Of a stretch of DNA of 64,000 bases, positions 28,091-37,808 are shown in pieces (within the stretch, counting starts at the first letter, position 1; each line of letters starts with the position of its first letter). The notes under the pieces were generated by a model, which ran no database searches, was not told the origin of the DNA, and saw only the letters and a program-made list of their open reading frames with translations. The DNA is taken from positions 52,955-116,954 of the forward strand of contig NZ_JAKGRW010000016.1 of NCBI RefSeq assembly GCF_021555175.1, read 5' to 3'. A program made the position numbers and the translations under genes. Source of the DNA: Nocardioides alcanivorans. Its GTDB lineage: Bacteria; Actinomycetota; Actinomycetes; Propionibacteriales; Nocardioidaceae.

Positions 28091-28896
28091 GGTCAGGCGG
28101 GCGCGTTCCGCCGGTGTCAGCTCGGCAAGGGCGGCATCGAGCTCGCCGGAGATGTCGTGACGCCTGATGGTGGTGGCGACGACGCTGCTGGCCGCGGGGT
28201 GGACGAGGAGCGCTCGCAGGACCCGCGCGCCGTTGGCGGGGAGACCCGCGCAGCCAGGGAGAGCGCATCGAGGGCGACCTCCTCGTCGGTGACCGCGGCC
28301 GCCAGGCGGACGTCGTCGTCCTCGGGCAGGCGTTCGAGGATCCCTTCGACGGCGGCGTCGTCCTCGGCGAGGTTCGCGACCTCCAGGATCACCCGGCGGT
28401 CAGCCGACTCGATGATGCGCACGGCGAGGTCAGGGCTGACCACGGGGAGGAAGCGACTCATCGCCAGGTGCTCCCGACGTTCGAGCAGGACCGCCGAGAC
28501 CTCGAGGATGCGCGACTCCGGCAGGCCGGCGATGATCGGCCTCGCTCGCTGGGGATCGAGTTGCACACTGAGCTCGGCCAGGAAGGTCGCGGGCAGCGAC
28601 TCGGCGAGCTTCACCGCCAGCGGCGGCTCCATCGTCGCCGCCGTACGGGCCGAGGCCGCTGGCCCCAGCGCGGCTTGGGCGATCCGGCTCGAGAGTGCCG
28701 CGGGCACGGCGCCTGCCAGCTTGCCGATCCGGCGGAAGGTGCGGCGGTGCCGCTCGAAGAGATGCTCGCTCAGCCCTCTCCGGAGGGCGGCCAGGTCGTC
28801 GGCGGACTGGTCGAGCAGGTCGGAGAGCTCGGACTCCTCGACGTGCAGCGCCGTGGCCAGTCGCGCCACCTCGCGGCGGGACGCCAACATGCTCAC
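28085..28896 (-). CDS. Unknown helical-repeat protein (frame broken once)
   Basis: 270 residues corrected; family not recognised. It is almost all helix, with leucine/alanine-rich repeats of about 35 residues (LAVKLAESLPATFLAELSVQ, DLAVRIIESADRRVILEVAN) that recall HEAT-like solenoids or the MgtE N-domain. The frame breaks at the GGGG run 28238-28241 (plus strand). One added base gives ARVSPANGARVLRALLVHPA and moves the stop to 28085. Its GTG start overlaps the stop of a short upstream gene, so the two are a unit. No signal or membrane segment. Confidence 0.6.
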
Positions 28897-29117
28897 GACT
28901 CCTCCAAGAGCAGGGCGCGAGCCCGGCCGCGCAGCGGCCGGGGCAGGGCATTGAGGGCGGCTTCCAACGAGGTCGCAACGAGGGCGTCCTCGCGGTCGAC
29001 CGCGGCATGCACCAAGGCAGTCAAGGAGTCGAGACGCTCCTGCGGGAGCGCCGCGAGTCCATCCAGCCCGTCGTCGGGCAGCCCGACGCTCCTGGCGAGG
29101 TCCTGCGGTGTGGCCAC
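28893..29117 (-). CDS. Small unknown helical protein
   Basis: About 74 residues from the GTG at 29117 (VATPQDLARSVGLPDDG). It is helical and alanine/leucine-rich and ends LLLEES. The frame is open further upstream, but that part (cysteine- and arginine-rich) looks unlike protein. It overlaps the next gene by GTGA. Not recognised; possibly a partner of the solenoid-like protein. Confidence 0.5.
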   Translation of the reverse strand: MATPQDLARSVGLPDDGLDGLAALPQERLDSLTALVHAAVDREDALVATSLEAALNALPRPLRGRARALLLEES

Positions 29118-29131
29118 ACCGACTCCTCTCG

Positions 29132-29173
29132 GGTGCAACTGCCTTCGCCGGCAGCTGATAGCAGGTGCAACTG
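29132..29173. repeat. Direct repeat GGTGCAACTG in a divergent promoter
   Basis: GGTGCAACTG occurs at 29132-29141 and 29164-29173, 32 bases (about three helical turns) apart, between the helical unknowns and yjbQ. It may be a regulator binding site. GTGCAACT also occurs in front of the TetR gene near 41379. Confidence 0.4.
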
Positions 29174-29295
29174 TCTGTGACACCTTATGTCCGATGTTCT
29201 CGGGAGTACGGGAAACGCGCCGCGGTGCTGGCCCGGCAGGACGTGTCGGGCTCGTGGCTCACGCGGAACCATTCATCTCGTGCCAGCATGGGGCC

Positions 29296-29700
29296 ATGGA
29301 GAGCGAGCTGCGGCACTATCGGACCGGTGGACGCGACGTGGTCCTCGACATCACGGCTGATGCCTCGGACTACGTCAGCGAGCTCGGCGACGGTCTCCTC
29401 CACGTCTTCGTGCCTCATGCCACCGCGGGCTTGGCAATCCTCGAGACGGGTGCGGGCTCCGACGACGACCTCCTTGCAGCACTCGCCGACCTGCTTCCCG
29501 CGGATGACCGCTGGCGGCACCGACACGGCTCGCCCGGCCACGGCCGATCGCACGTGATGCCGGCCCTGGTGCCCCCGTACGCCACCGTGCCGGTGCTCTC
29601 CGGCGCCTTGGCCCTTGGCACGTGGCAGAGCATCTGCCTCGTGGATCTCAACCTCGACAACACCGAACGGGACGTCCGGTTCTCGTTCCTGGCCGGGTGA
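29296..29700 (+). CDS. YjbQ family protein (UPF0047)
   Basis: 134 residues of the YjbQ/UPF0047 family, whose E. coli member shows weak thiamine-phosphate synthase activity. Family features are FVPHATAGLAILETG, the histidine-rich HRHGSPGHGRSHVMPAL and LGTWQSICLVDLN at the C-terminus. The ATG at 29296 gives the normal family length. It is followed by two Nudix genes with almost no gap, suggesting one operon. Confidence 0.85.
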   Translation: MESELRHYRTGGRDVVLDITADASDYVSELGDGLLHVFVPHATAGLAILETGAGSDDDLLAALADLLPADDRWRHRHGSPGHGRSHVMPALVPPYATVPVLSGALALGTWQSICLVDLNLDNTERDVRFSFLAG

Positions 29701-29705
29701 GGGCG

Positions 29706-30146
29706 ATGACGGAGGTGCAGCGAGCTGTCGCGCTCTATCTGCTCGTCGACCGGCACGGCCGGGTGCTGTTGCAGGAGCGCGACTCCGAGGCGCCGCGCTA
29801 CGCCGACCAGTGGTCGGTCCCGGGCGGCGGCATCGAAGCGGGGGAGTCGCCGTTGCAGGCGGTCCACCGAGAGCTGACCGAGGAGACCGAGGTGGTCCTG
29901 CCCGACGGTGAGCTCGTGGCCTGGCGAGCCGAGCGGCGTGAGGTGCCGGGCCTCGGGTTGGTCGACTACCACCTCTTCACCGCGGCAGTGGAGCTCACCG
30001 ACGCCGACATCACCTGTCATGAGGGTCGGCAGATCGTGTTCGTCGGCCCGGAGCGGTTCGCGACGCTCGACCTGACCGGCTCGGCGACCGAGATCCTCGA
30101 GAACTTCGTCCGCTCAGAGCGCTACGCACGTCTCGTGGGCCGATGA
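29706..30146 (+). CDS. Nudix hydrolase 1
   Basis: 146 residues. The Nudix box reads GGGIEAGESPLQAVHRELTE then ETEV, so the final glycine of the consensus (EExGU) is replaced by glutamate, while the metal-binding REUxEE core is kept. Such enzymes cleave nucleoside-diphosphate-linked compounds. It starts six bases after the yjbQ stop and overlaps a second Nudix gene by ATGA. The two proteins share LLQERDS and EGRQ(I/M)(V/I)FV, so they arose by tandem duplication. Confidence 0.85.
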   Translation: MTEVQRAVALYLLVDRHGRVLLQERDSEAPRYADQWSVPGGGIEAGESPLQAVHRELTEETEVVLPDGELVAWRAERREVPGLGLVDYHLFTAAVELTDADITCHEGRQIVFVGPERFATLDLTGSATEILENFVRSERYARLVGR

Positions 30147-30601
30147 CGCCCGGACCCGCGCACCACTTCGCCAACGTGCTCCTCGTCGACCCGAGTGGCG
30201 CCGTACTGCTGCAGGAACGCGACTCCCGCCCGGCCCTGGACCCGGACTGCTGGGGGCTGCCGGGTGGGCACATGGAGCCAGGGGAGACCGCCGAGTTCGC
30301 CGCGCGGCGCGAGCTGGCCGAGGAGACCGGGGTCGAGCTGGCCGGGCCACTGCAGCACTGGGCCGACGTGTCGGTCTTCCACGAGGCCTACGGCACCGAC
30401 GACGTGGTGCACACCTTTGCCGCGGGCACGCCCCTGGGCGACGCCGACATCGACTGCCGCGAGGGACGACAGATGATCTTCGTGCCGCCTGACGATGCGC
30501 TCCTGCTGCCGCTCACCCAGTCCGCCCGCAGGATCCTGCCGGCGTTCCTCGGTTCCCCGCTCCATCGACGACTGCAGGAGGATGCATGCGCCCAACCGTG
30601 A
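30143..30601 (+). CDS. Nudix hydrolase 2
   Basis: 152 residues with a complete Nudix box, [20 protein letters not shown] then ETGV. It is a paralogue of the gene just before it and overlaps that gene's stop. It also overlaps the beta-propeller gene by 16 bases. Substrate unknown; the shared C-terminal [10 protein letters not shown] motif suggests both enzymes act on similar ligands. Confidence 0.87.
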   Translation: MTPGPAHHFANVLLVDPSGAVLLQERDSRPALDPDCWGLPGGHMEPGETAEFAARRELAEETGVELAGPLQHWADVSVFHEAYGTDDVVHTFAAGTPLGDADIDCREGRQMIFVPPDDALLLPLTQSARRILPAFLGSPLHRRLQEDACAQP

Positions 30602-31518
30602 TCCCGGTCCCCGCCATGGGAGCCGAAGACGTGCTGGTCGGCCACGACGGCGCTGTGTGGACCGGCACCGAGGAGGGCAGCATCTGGCGGGTCGACCCCG
30701 AGGACGACAGCGTGCGCCGGGTGGCTCGCACCGGCGGCCGGCCACTCGGCCTGGAGTGGCTCCCCGACGGCGCGATGCTGGTCTGCGATGCCCATCGAGG
30801 GTTGCTCCGCGTGGATGTCTCGACGGGCGAGGTGGTCGACCTGCTGCGGATCGTGGAGGGCCGCGCGATGGTCTTCTGCAACAACGCCGCGGTCTCTGCC
30901 GACGGCGGTATCTGGTTCTCCGACTCCTCGACCATGTTCTCGATCGAGAGGTGGAAGGACGACTTCCTCCAGGGCACGCGCACCGGGCGATTGCTCCATC
31001 GCAGCGCCGACGGGGAGGTGCAGGTGGTACTCGACGGGCTCGCCTTCGCCAACGGGGTCGCACTGGCTGCCGACGAGAGCTGGGTCGCCGTCGCCGAGAC
31101 AGGCGCCCGCACCGTGGTGCGGCACTGGCTCTCCGGGGCGCGCGCCGGTCGCCGGGAGTTCCTCGTCGAAGGGCTGCCGGGCTATCCCGACAACATCTCC
31201 CGGGGCAGCGACGGCCTGGTCTGGGTCACCATCGCCTCGCCGTCCGACCCGATGGTGGAGCGGCTGCAGAAGGCTCCGATGGTGATCCGGCGCCTTGCCA
31301 CCAAGATCCCCGAGCGGCTCCAACCGGCGCCGAAGCAGACGGTGCGGGTGCAGGCCTACGACGACTCCGGCCGGCTCGTGCACGACCTCGACCTGGAGGC
31401 CGTCGGCTACCACATGGTCACCGGGGTGCGAGAGCACCGGGGCAGGGTCTGGATGGGGAGTCTTCACGAGGGCGCGCTGGCCGTCGTCGACCTCCAGCCG
31501 AAACCAACCGTCGGGTAG
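30586..31518 (+). CDS. SMP-30/strictosidine-synthase-like beta-propeller hydrolase
   Basis: 310 residues forming a predicted six-bladed propeller. Blade patterns recur, as in [40 protein letters not shown] and [39 protein letters not shown] holds the conserved Asn-Asp metal or catalytic pair, as in gluconolactonases and strictosidine synthases. It probably hydrolyses a lactone or ester; the substrate is not predictable. It ends the yjbQ-Nudix-Nudix operon, with its stop next to the dxs promoter. Confidence 0.82.
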   Translation: MRPTVIPVPAMGAEDVLVGHDGAVWTGTEEGSIWRVDPEDDSVRRVARTGGRPLGLEWLPDGAMLVCDAHRGLLRVDVSTGEVVDLLRIVEGRAMVFCNNAAVSADGGIWFSDSSTMFSIERWKDDFLQGTRTGRLLHRSADGEVQVVLDGLAFANGVALAADESWVAVAETGARTVVRHWLSGARAGRREFLVEGLPGYPDNISRGSDGLVWVTIASPSDPMVERLQKAPMVIRRLATKIPERLQPAPKQTVRVQAYDDSGRLVHDLDLEAVGYHMVTGVREHRGRVWMGSLHEGALAVVDLQPKPTVG

Positions 31519-31521
31519 GGT
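31516..31521 (+). promoter_or_regulatory. -10 box TAGGGT for dxs
   Basis: TAGGGT right at the stop of the propeller gene, 53 bases before the dxs ATG, leaving a short leader with GGAGGACG. Confidence 0.45.
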
Positions 31522-31574
31522 TGTCCGGTGGTCGCGCTCCTGCGGCCACGGCCCCGGACCGGAGGACGACACAC

Positions 31575-33478
31575 ATGGGTTACCTGGCGTCGATCACGAC
31601 CCCCAGGGACCTGCAGGACCTGTCCGAGGAGCAGTTGACTGCCCTCGCCGTCGAGATCCGCGAGCGGTTGGTGGGTGTCTGCTCCCGCACCGGCGGTCAC
31701 CTCGGCCCCAATCTCGGTGTCGTCGAACTGACCATGGCCATCCACCGGGTCTTCGAGTCGCCGCGCGACCGGATCGTCTTCGACACCGGCCACCAGACCT
31801 ACGTCCACAAGCTGCTCACCGGCCGGGCCGACCGCTTCGACACGCTGCGGCAGGAGCACGGCCTCTCCGGCTACCCCAGCCAGCGGGAGTCCGAGCATGA
31901 CATCGTCGAGAACTCCCATGCGTCAACGGCGCTCTCCTACGCCGACGGCCTTGCCAAGGCATATCGCATCAAGGGTGAGGAGCGCCATGTCGTCGCCGTC
32001 ATCGGCGACGGAGCGCTGACCGGTGGCATGGCCTGGGAGGCCCTCAACAACATCGCGATCGCCAAGGACAGCCGCCTCGTGATCGTGGTCAACGACAACG
32101 AGCGCTCCTACACCCCGACCATCGGCGGGCTGGCCACTGCGCTCACCACGCTGCGCACCAACCCGCGCTACGAGGCTGCTCTCGACCAGGTCAAGCGCCG
32201 CCTCAACGCCGTGCCTGGTGTCGGTCCTGCCGCCTACGACGCGCTGCACGCGATCAAGAAGGGCATGAAGGACGCGCTCGCTCCGCAGGGCCTCTTCGAA
32301 GACCTCGGCCTGAAGTACGTCGGGCCCGTCGACGGTCACGACCGTGCAGCCATGGAGCAGGCGCTGACCAAGGCCAAGGGCTTCGGCGGCCCGGTGATCG
32401 TGCACGCCCTCACCCGCAAGGGCCACGGCTACGACGCGGCCGAGAACCACGAGGCCGACCAGTTCCACGCGCTCGGTCCGTTCGACATCGCCTCGGGCGA
32501 GGAACCTCCCAAGGGCCGGGTCTGGACGGATGTCTTCTCCGAGGCGATCGTCGACCTGGGCGAACGTCGCCCTGACATCGTGGCGCTGACGGCGGCGATG
32601 ATGCATCCCGTCGGTCTCGACGCCTTCGAACGTCGATTCCCCGAACGCACCTTCGATGTCGGCATCGCCGAGCAGCACGCGGCCACCTCCGCTGCGGGAC
32701 TCGCCATGGGCGGCCTGCACCCGGTGGTCGCTGTCTATGCCACGTTCCTCAACCGTGCCTTCGACCAGGTGCTGATGGACGTCGCCCTCCACCGGTGCGG
32801 CGTGACCTTCGTGCTCGACCGGTCCGGTGTGACCGGCGACGACGGTGCCAGCCACAACGGCATGTGGGACATGTCGGTGCTGCAGGTGGTTCCCGGCCTG
32901 CGCCTCGCTGCGCCGCGTGACGCGGAACGGTTGGTCGAGCTGCTCGACGAGGCCGTCCGTGTGGACGATGCGCCCACGGTGCTCCGCTTCCCCAAGGGCC
33001 CGCCACCCCAGGAGATCCCTGCCTTGGAGCGGGTCGGATGGACCGACGTACTGCTGCGGCGCGGAGCGCCGGACGTGCTGCTGGTGGCCGTGGGATCGAT
33101 GGCCCCGACCGCGCTCGACGCAGCAGTCCGACTCGAGGCACAGGGCATGGGGGTGACGGTCGTCGATCCGCGCTGGGTGAAGCCCATCGATCCGGCGCTC
33201 GTGCAGCTGGCTCGCCAGCACAAGCTCGTGGTCAGCATCGAGGACAACGGCGTCGTGGGAGGCGTCGGTTCCGTCCTGCTGCAGACCCTCAACGAGGCTG
33301 GAGTGCACACCCCGCTGCGGATCCGGGGGATACCGCAGGAGTTCTTCGACCATGCCAAGAGGGGGCGATCCTCGAGCGGATCGGTCTCACCGGGCCAGCG
33401 CTGGCGCGACAGATCACCGGCGAGCTTGCCGCGATCGAGCAGGAACGGATCCTGGCCGATGCGGACCGGGGCCACTAG
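31575..33478 (+). CDS. dxs: 1-deoxy-D-xylulose-5-phosphate synthase (frame broken near C-terminus)
   Basis: Condenses pyruvate and glyceraldehyde 3-phosphate, the first step of the MEP isoprenoid pathway, and needs thiamine diphosphate. 634 residues corrected. TPP motif in [18 protein letters not shown]...VNDNERS, histidine in [12 protein letters not shown], transketolase-type glutamate in [15 protein letters not shown], and C-terminal [14 protein letters not shown]. The frame slips at the GGGGG run 33361-33365; one more G gives [16 protein letters not shown] and a stop at 33478. Without it the frame runs on through the next gene, a false fusion. The ATG has GGAGGACG upstream. Confidence 0.93.
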
Positions 33479-34721
33479 GCGCGGCTGGGAGGGAGTCGCG
33501 CTGACGCTGGTCCTGATCCTGGGACTGGTCAGCGGTTGCGGGCTGGGCGAAGATGCTCCGGCGGAGGGCGGCAGGGCTGTCCAGAGCGATCTGCACCGCG
33601 AGGTCAAGATGCTGCTGAAGCAGCGGGTCCGCGCGGTTCGCAAGGGCAAGGTCGACCTGTTCCTCGACGGCCTCGTCGACGACCCGGTGCTCCGGCGTGA
33701 TCAGCGCGCCTACTTCGAGAATCTTCGGCAGCTGCCGCTCGCCAACTTCGGCTACGCACTGCCCGACGACGGCGTGACCGCCAGCAGCAGCACCGGCCGG
33801 GTGATCGCGACCTTGTCGGTGGTGCTGGAACTGGACGGTTTCGACTCCGGGCCGGTGCGCACTCCCACCCGGATGACGCTGGAGCGCGAGCAGGACGGGG
33901 TCCTTCGCATCGTCGCGGCCCGCGACGAGGAGTACGAGGTCGAGCGCAACGCGGTGCCACAACCGTGGGACACCGTGCCCATCGAGGTGCTGAGCGGAAA
34001 CGGCGTGCTCGGTATCTTCGACCGAGACAGTTGGCGCCGGGCGGGGGCGATCATCGCGGAGGTCGAGCAGGCGATCACCGAGGTGTCGGGCCGGGTTCCC
34101 TACGCCTGGCCCGAACGGGTGGTCGTCTACGCACTCTCCGACACCTCCTTCCTCGCCCGTCTCCCCGATCTGCCGGGCGACGACCCCGAACGTCTTGACG
34201 GGGTTGCCTTCCCGGTGCCGCTGCGTCCCGGCGCAGCCGAGTACGCCGGCACTCGCTTCCTGCTGCACCCGCGGATCCTCGAACGCACCCCGACTATGCG
34301 TGCGCGACTCATTCGTCACGAGCTGGTGCACGTGGCGCTGGGCCAGATGGACGACCGGGTGCCGGTCTGGCTCTCGGAGGGGCTCGCCGAGTACGTCTCG
34401 GTGCGGGCGTTGGCGCCGCAGGACCGGATGATTGCCCAGGACGCCGTCGCGGCGGCACGCAGCGGCATCAGTGCACTGCCCTCGGACGCCGCCTTCAACG
34501 GCAGTGACTCGTCGGCCAACTACGGAGTCGCGTGGTTTGCCTGTGAACACGTGGCAGCCGTCTACGGCGAGCAGGTGCTGTGGCGGCTCTTCGACGAGAT
34601 GAGAGCCGATGGTGGAGTGGCCGACACCGATCAGGACCGGGTCCTGCTCGATGAGTTGGGCATCGACGGCGACACGCTGGCGAAGGCCGCGGGCTCGCGG
34701 ATCGTCTCGGTCTTCGGCTGA
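33459..34721 (+). CDS. Lipoprotein with HELVH zinc-peptidase motif
   Basis: 420 residues beginning [12 protein letters not shown], with a signal helix and the lipobox LVSGC at about residue 28, so it is predicted to be a secreted lipoprotein. Near residue 285 [14 protein letters not shown] provides an HExxH zinc site, and SEGLAEYVS downstream gives the third ligand, as in gluzincin-like Peptidase_MA proteins. The first 200 residues form a ligand-like alpha+beta domain (nuclear-transport-factor-like, inferred). It overlaps the corrected dxs end by 20 bases. Target unknown. Confidence 0.78.
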   Translation: MRTGATRRGWEGVALTLVLILGLVSGCGLGEDAPAEGGRAVQSDLHREVKMLLKQRVRAVRKGKVDLFLDGLVDDPVLRRDQRAYFENLRQLPLANFGYALPDDGVTASSSTGRVIATLSVVLELDGFDSGPVRTPTRMTLEREQDGVLRIVAARDEEYEVERNAVPQPWDTVPIEVLSGNGVLGIFDRDSWRRAGAIIAEVEQAITEVSGRVPYAWPERVVVYALSDTSFLARLPDLPGDDPERLDGVAFPVPLRPGAAEYAGTRFLLHPRILERTPTMRARLIRHELVHVALGQMDDRVPVWLSEGLAEYVSVRALAPQDRMIAQDAVAAARSGISALPSDAAFNGSDSSANYGVAWFACEHVAAVYGEQVLWRLFDEMRADGGVADTDQDRVLLDELGIDGDTLAKAAGSRIVSVFG

Positions 34722-34733
34722 GGTCGGCCCGGG

Positions 34734-34760
34734 TTCCACGCCACGATCGGTGGCGTGGGA
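34734..34760 (+). terminator. Hairpin after the lipoprotein gene
   Basis: CCACGCCAC, loop GATCG, GTGGCGTGG: a perfect nine-base stem with weaker pairs outside, 14 bases after the stop. The rest of the 220-base gap to the PAC2 gene holds no other clear structure. Confidence 0.65.
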
Positions 34761-34941
34761 GCAACTCCGTGAACCACTACGATGCTGCACATGCGTATGC
34801 GCTGCTCCGGACCACGTCGTGGGCGAGGTTGGCCTCAGCGTCATCGCGGCGGCATCGGGAACAGCCGGGGCGGGTGCGGTGTTGTCCCGTCGTCTGAATG
34901 TCTTCGGTCCGCCGTGCGGCCAACAGGAAAGGTGAGCGTCC

Positions 34942-35861
34942 TTGAATCTCGTGCACATCGTCGATGAGGTCCCGGAGCTGGAGCACCGCCCTGATCTCCC
35001 CCTGGTGGTGGCACTGGACGGATTCCTCGACGCCGGAAACGCGGCCACGTTGGCGGCCAAGCACATCAACCGGGCAGCGTCCGCGCCGGTCGTCGCGACC
35101 TTCGACGCCGATGAGTTCCACGACTACCGGGCCCGCCGCCCGGCAGTGACCTTCAGCCGCGACCACTACACCGACTACGCTGCGCCGCGCCTGGTCGTGC
35201 GGTTGGCGCGCGACGAGGTCGACACGCCGTACCTCCTGCTGACCGGTCCCGAGCCCGACGCTCGTTGGGAGGCCTTCGCGCGGGCCGTGAAGGAGGTGGT
35301 GGAGCGGTTCGAGGTCGGCTTGGTGCTCACCCTCGACTCGGTGCCGATGACGACCCCCACACGCGGGCGCTTCCGGTCACCCACTACGCCAACAACCCCG
35401 AGCGACTCGAGCAAGGCAACCTGTGGGACTCCGACCTGCGGGTACCCGCCTCCGCTCACGCGATGCTGTCAGTGAGGTTGGGGGAGTGGGGCCACGACGT
35501 TGCCGGCTATGTCGTGCACGTGCCGCACTACCTCTCGGAGTTCGACAACCCGGCCGCGGCACGCAGCCTGGTGAAGGGTGTCCAGGCCTCCACCGACCTC
35601 GTCTTCGACGTGGCGGAGCTCGACGAGGCTGCCAGGAAGCACGAGAGCCGGGTTGCCGAGCACCTCGAGGAGAACCCCGAGGTCGCGACCCTGGTTGCCG
35701 GGCTGGAGCAGCAGTACGACACGTTCCGCGCCGCCGAGCAGTCGGGCAAGAGCCTGCTGGCCGAGGGTGCAGCACTTCCGACCGGCGACGAGTTGGGCGC
35801 TGAGTTCGAACGGTTCCTGGCCGACCTCGACGGCCCCGATCAGCCCAAGGAGGGCAACTGA
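34942..35861 (+). CDS. PAC2 family protein (frame broken once)
   Basis: 306 residues corrected. The PAC2 fold (proteasome-assembly-chaperone-2-like, common in actinobacteria) is seen in VVALDGFLDAGNAATLAAKH, FDADEFHDYRARRP and LLTGPEPDARWEAF. One C added to CCCCC at 35354-35358 gives PMTTPHTRALPVTHYANN, the expected family junction. The first residues come from a TTG start (MNLVHIVDEVPEL) with GGAAAGG about 12 bases before it. The C-terminus is helical and acidic. tesB follows within two bases. Molecular role unclear. Confidence 0.82.
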
Positions 35862-35862
35862 C

Positions 35863-36735
35863 GTGCCCAGATCCACTGCGGAGCTGGTCGAGCTCTTCGA
35901 CATCGAGAACATCGACGACAACCTCTTCCGGGGACGTCAGCCCGACACCACGCTGCAGCGAGTCTTCGGTGGTCAGGTGGCCGCGCAGGCACTGATCGCT
36001 GCCGCGCGCACCACGGACGGCAAGACGGTGCACTCGTTGCACTCCTACTTCCTGCACCCCGGTGACACGGCGGTCCCGATCGTGTATGACGTCGAGAACC
36101 TTCGTGATGGCCGTTCCTTCGCCACCCGGCGGGTGCTGGCGCGACAGCACGGACGGCCCATCTACGTGATGACCGCCAACTTCCAGGTGGCGGAGGAGGG
36201 GCTTGAGCACCAGGACGTGATGCCCGACGTACGGCCACCCGAGGAGGGCCTCACCCTGGCCCAGATCAACCACCGCGGCGGTGCCGACGAGGCCAGGGCA
36301 ATGGCGCAGTGGGAGGCGGAGTGGGCAGCCCTCGACGTGCGCTACCTGGGCAACTCGAAGGTGGGCGGCGTCAGCGCCGACGGCGAGCGTCCGGCCCGCG
36401 CCCAGGTGTGGTTGCGGGCCGACGGCAGGCTGTCGGACGATCCGTTGGAGCATTTGGCGGCCTTCACCTATGCCAGCGACATGACCCTCATCAGTGCCGC
36501 GCTCGTGCCCTACGGGCTGCGTGTCGGATCGCCCGGCATGCAGGTCGCATCGTTGGACCACAGCATCTGGTTCCACAAGCCCTTCCGCGCCGACGAGTGG
36601 TGGCTCTACGACCAGCAGTCGCCCGCCGCCACCGGCGGACGGGGACTCGTCCTCGCCCGCGTCTTCACCCAGTCCGGCGACCTCGTCGCCACCGTCGCCC
36701 AGGAGGGCCTCATCCGCCAGCGCTCTTCTGGGTGA
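35863..36735 (+). CDS. tesB: Acyl-CoA thioesterase II
   Basis: 290 residues of the TesB double hot-dog fold. N-terminal FDIENIDDNLFRGRQPDTT...RVFGGQVAAQAL and HSLHSYFLHPGDT are the first repeat. The C-terminal FTYASDMTLISAAL...ASLDHSIWFHKPFRADEWWLY is the second, containing the catalytic Asp and the DHSIWFH signature. It hydrolyses medium- and long-chain acyl-CoA. The GTG start has AAGGAGG upstream. It forms a two-gene unit with the PAC2 gene and fits the lipid theme of the neighbourhood. Confidence 0.92.
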   Translation: MPRSTAELVELFDIENIDDNLFRGRQPDTTLQRVFGGQVAAQALIAAARTTDGKTVHSLHSYFLHPGDTAVPIVYDVENLRDGRSFATRRVLARQHGRPIYVMTANFQVAEEGLEHQDVMPDVRPPEEGLTLAQINHRGGADEARAMAQWEAEWAALDVRYLGNSKVGGVSADGERPARAQVWLRADGRLSDDPLEHLAAFTYASDMTLISAALVPYGLRVGSPGMQVASLDHSIWFHKPFRADEWWLYDQQSPAATGGRGLVLARVFTQSGDLVATVAQEGLIRQRSSG

Positions 36736-36845
36736 GCAATTTCCCGCCGCGCGTTGGTCCGGTGTGCGGGGGATCGCCAGTTGGCCGGGGCGTCCTCGCC
36801 GACCCGATAGGCGAAGTAGTAGGACTCGTGGCGACTTGACCCGCA

Positions 36846-36914
36846 AATTGCCTTCTTGGTGTGCGTGGCTACGCACACCAAGAAGGCAATTCCCCGCCCG
36901 GGCGGGGAATTGCC
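36846..36914. repeat. Double-hairpin repeat element, copy 2
   Basis: A perfect hairpin with 20-base arms (attgccttcttggtgtgcgt at 36847-36866, complement at 36871-36890, loop GGCT) is followed without gap by a 30-base perfect palindrome centred on CCCGGG (36885-36914). The GGCAATT of the first hairpin's right arm is also the left end of the palindrome, so the two structures compete. It resembles copy 1 at 8506-8561. It lies between convergent tesB and the MaoC gene. Confidence 0.75.
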
Positions 36915-36928
36915 GCGTCTGGATTGGT

Positions 36929-37807
36929 TCAGAACGAGCGGGTGAACCCGACGACGTGGGGCGCGCCGGTGCGGGGGTTGGCGACGGCGAAGCGAACCTC
37001 GTCCCCGCGCTGCCGGAAGCCGAAGCGGACGGTGCCGGGGAGCAGGATCGGCTTCTTGAAGCCAGCCGTCACCTCGACCTGCTCGGGCAGACGGTTCTCG
37101 AAGCCGGCGACGGCCCGCGCCTTGGTCCACATGCCGTGCGCGATCTGCCGCGGGAATCCGAACGCCTTGGCGGTGAGCGGGTAGAGGTGGATCGGGTTGC
37201 TGTCACCGGAGACGGCGGCGTACTGGCGACCCAGGTTGCCGGGCAGTCGCCATGTGGCTGCGCCTTCGACCTGCTCACCGAACTCGGTGCCGCGGTCACC
37301 GTTCTCCTTGTCACCTCGACCGACCCGCAGGTACGTCGACGTGCTGGTCCAGAGCGTCTCCTCACCGGTGGTGACGGCCACCGACATGTCGAAGGCGGTC
37401 CCCTTGGTGTGCTGGCGCAGGTTCTCCGCACGCAGCTCGACGTCGACCACGTCACCTGCGCCGACGTGGGCGTAGCGGCTGATCCGGTTCTCCAGGTGCA
37501 CGGTGCCGATGGCGGGGAACGGGAAGGCGGTGTCGCTCATCAGGGCCATGTGCAACGGGAAGGCCACCATGTGCAGATAGGTCAACGGCACCTCGTCACG
37601 GTGTGCGAAGCCGCACACGTCGGCATAGGAGCGGACGTGTGCGGCGTCGATCCGCACGCCTTCGCGACGCAGCACCAGGTCGGGGAGCTCGCGGCCGGTC
37701 TTGCGTACGCCGGGCAGCTGGTTGACACCGGGCACGGTGGGCAGGGCGGCCCGGAGCATGCCGGACAGTCCACCGCCCTCGCCCGAGATGATGCGGGTCT
37801 CGGTCAT
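36929..37807 (-). CDS. htdX: MaoC-like 3-hydroxyacyl-thioester dehydratase, HtdX-like
   Basis: 292 residues of the double hot-dog MaoC family. The hydratase-2 motif with catalytic Asp and His is in YAAVSGDSNPIHLYPLTAKAFGF then PRQIAHGMW. The N-terminal half (VPLTYLHMVAFPLHMALM) is the non-catalytic repeat. It hydrates or dehydrates enoyl/3-hydroxyacyl thioesters. The ATG at 37807 overlaps the upstream fabG4 stop. Order HtdX-FabG4 divergent from a thiolase matches M. tuberculosis Rv0241c-Rv0243, where the set serves fatty acid metabolism or mycolate-type elongation. Confidence 0.88.
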   Translation of the reverse strand: MTETRIISGEGGGLSGMLRAALPTVPGVNQLPGVRKTGRELPDLVLRREGVRIDAAHVRSYADVCGFAHRDEVPLTYLHMVAFPLHMALMSDTAFPFPAIGTVHLENRISRYAHVGAGDVVDVELRAENLRQHTKGTAFDMSVAVTTGEETLWTSTSTYLRVGRGDKENGDRGTEFGEQVEGAATWRLPGNLGRQYAAVSGDSNPIHLYPLTAKAFGFPRQIAHGMWTKARAVAGFENRLPEQVEVTAGFKKPILLPGTVRFGFRQRGDEVRFAVANPRTGAPHVVGFTRSF

Positions 37808-37808
37808 G

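Noticed and set aside
25719..28268. 849-codon reverse-strand frame opposite the TPP enzyme gene
   Set aside because: Antisense of real genes in a high-G+C genome; sense genes have clear motifs.
31575..33478. Programmed frameshifting in dxs, uvrB, hemH and others
   Set aside because: All are single missing G/C bases in runs with no slippery heptamer and occur in many unrelated genes; programmed sites would not be this common.
30495..34721. A single 1408-codon frame joining dxs to the lipoprotein gene
   Set aside because: It exists only because the GGGGG run at 33361 lacks one G; the lipoprotein has its own start and lipobox, and dxs has its normal end in the next frame.
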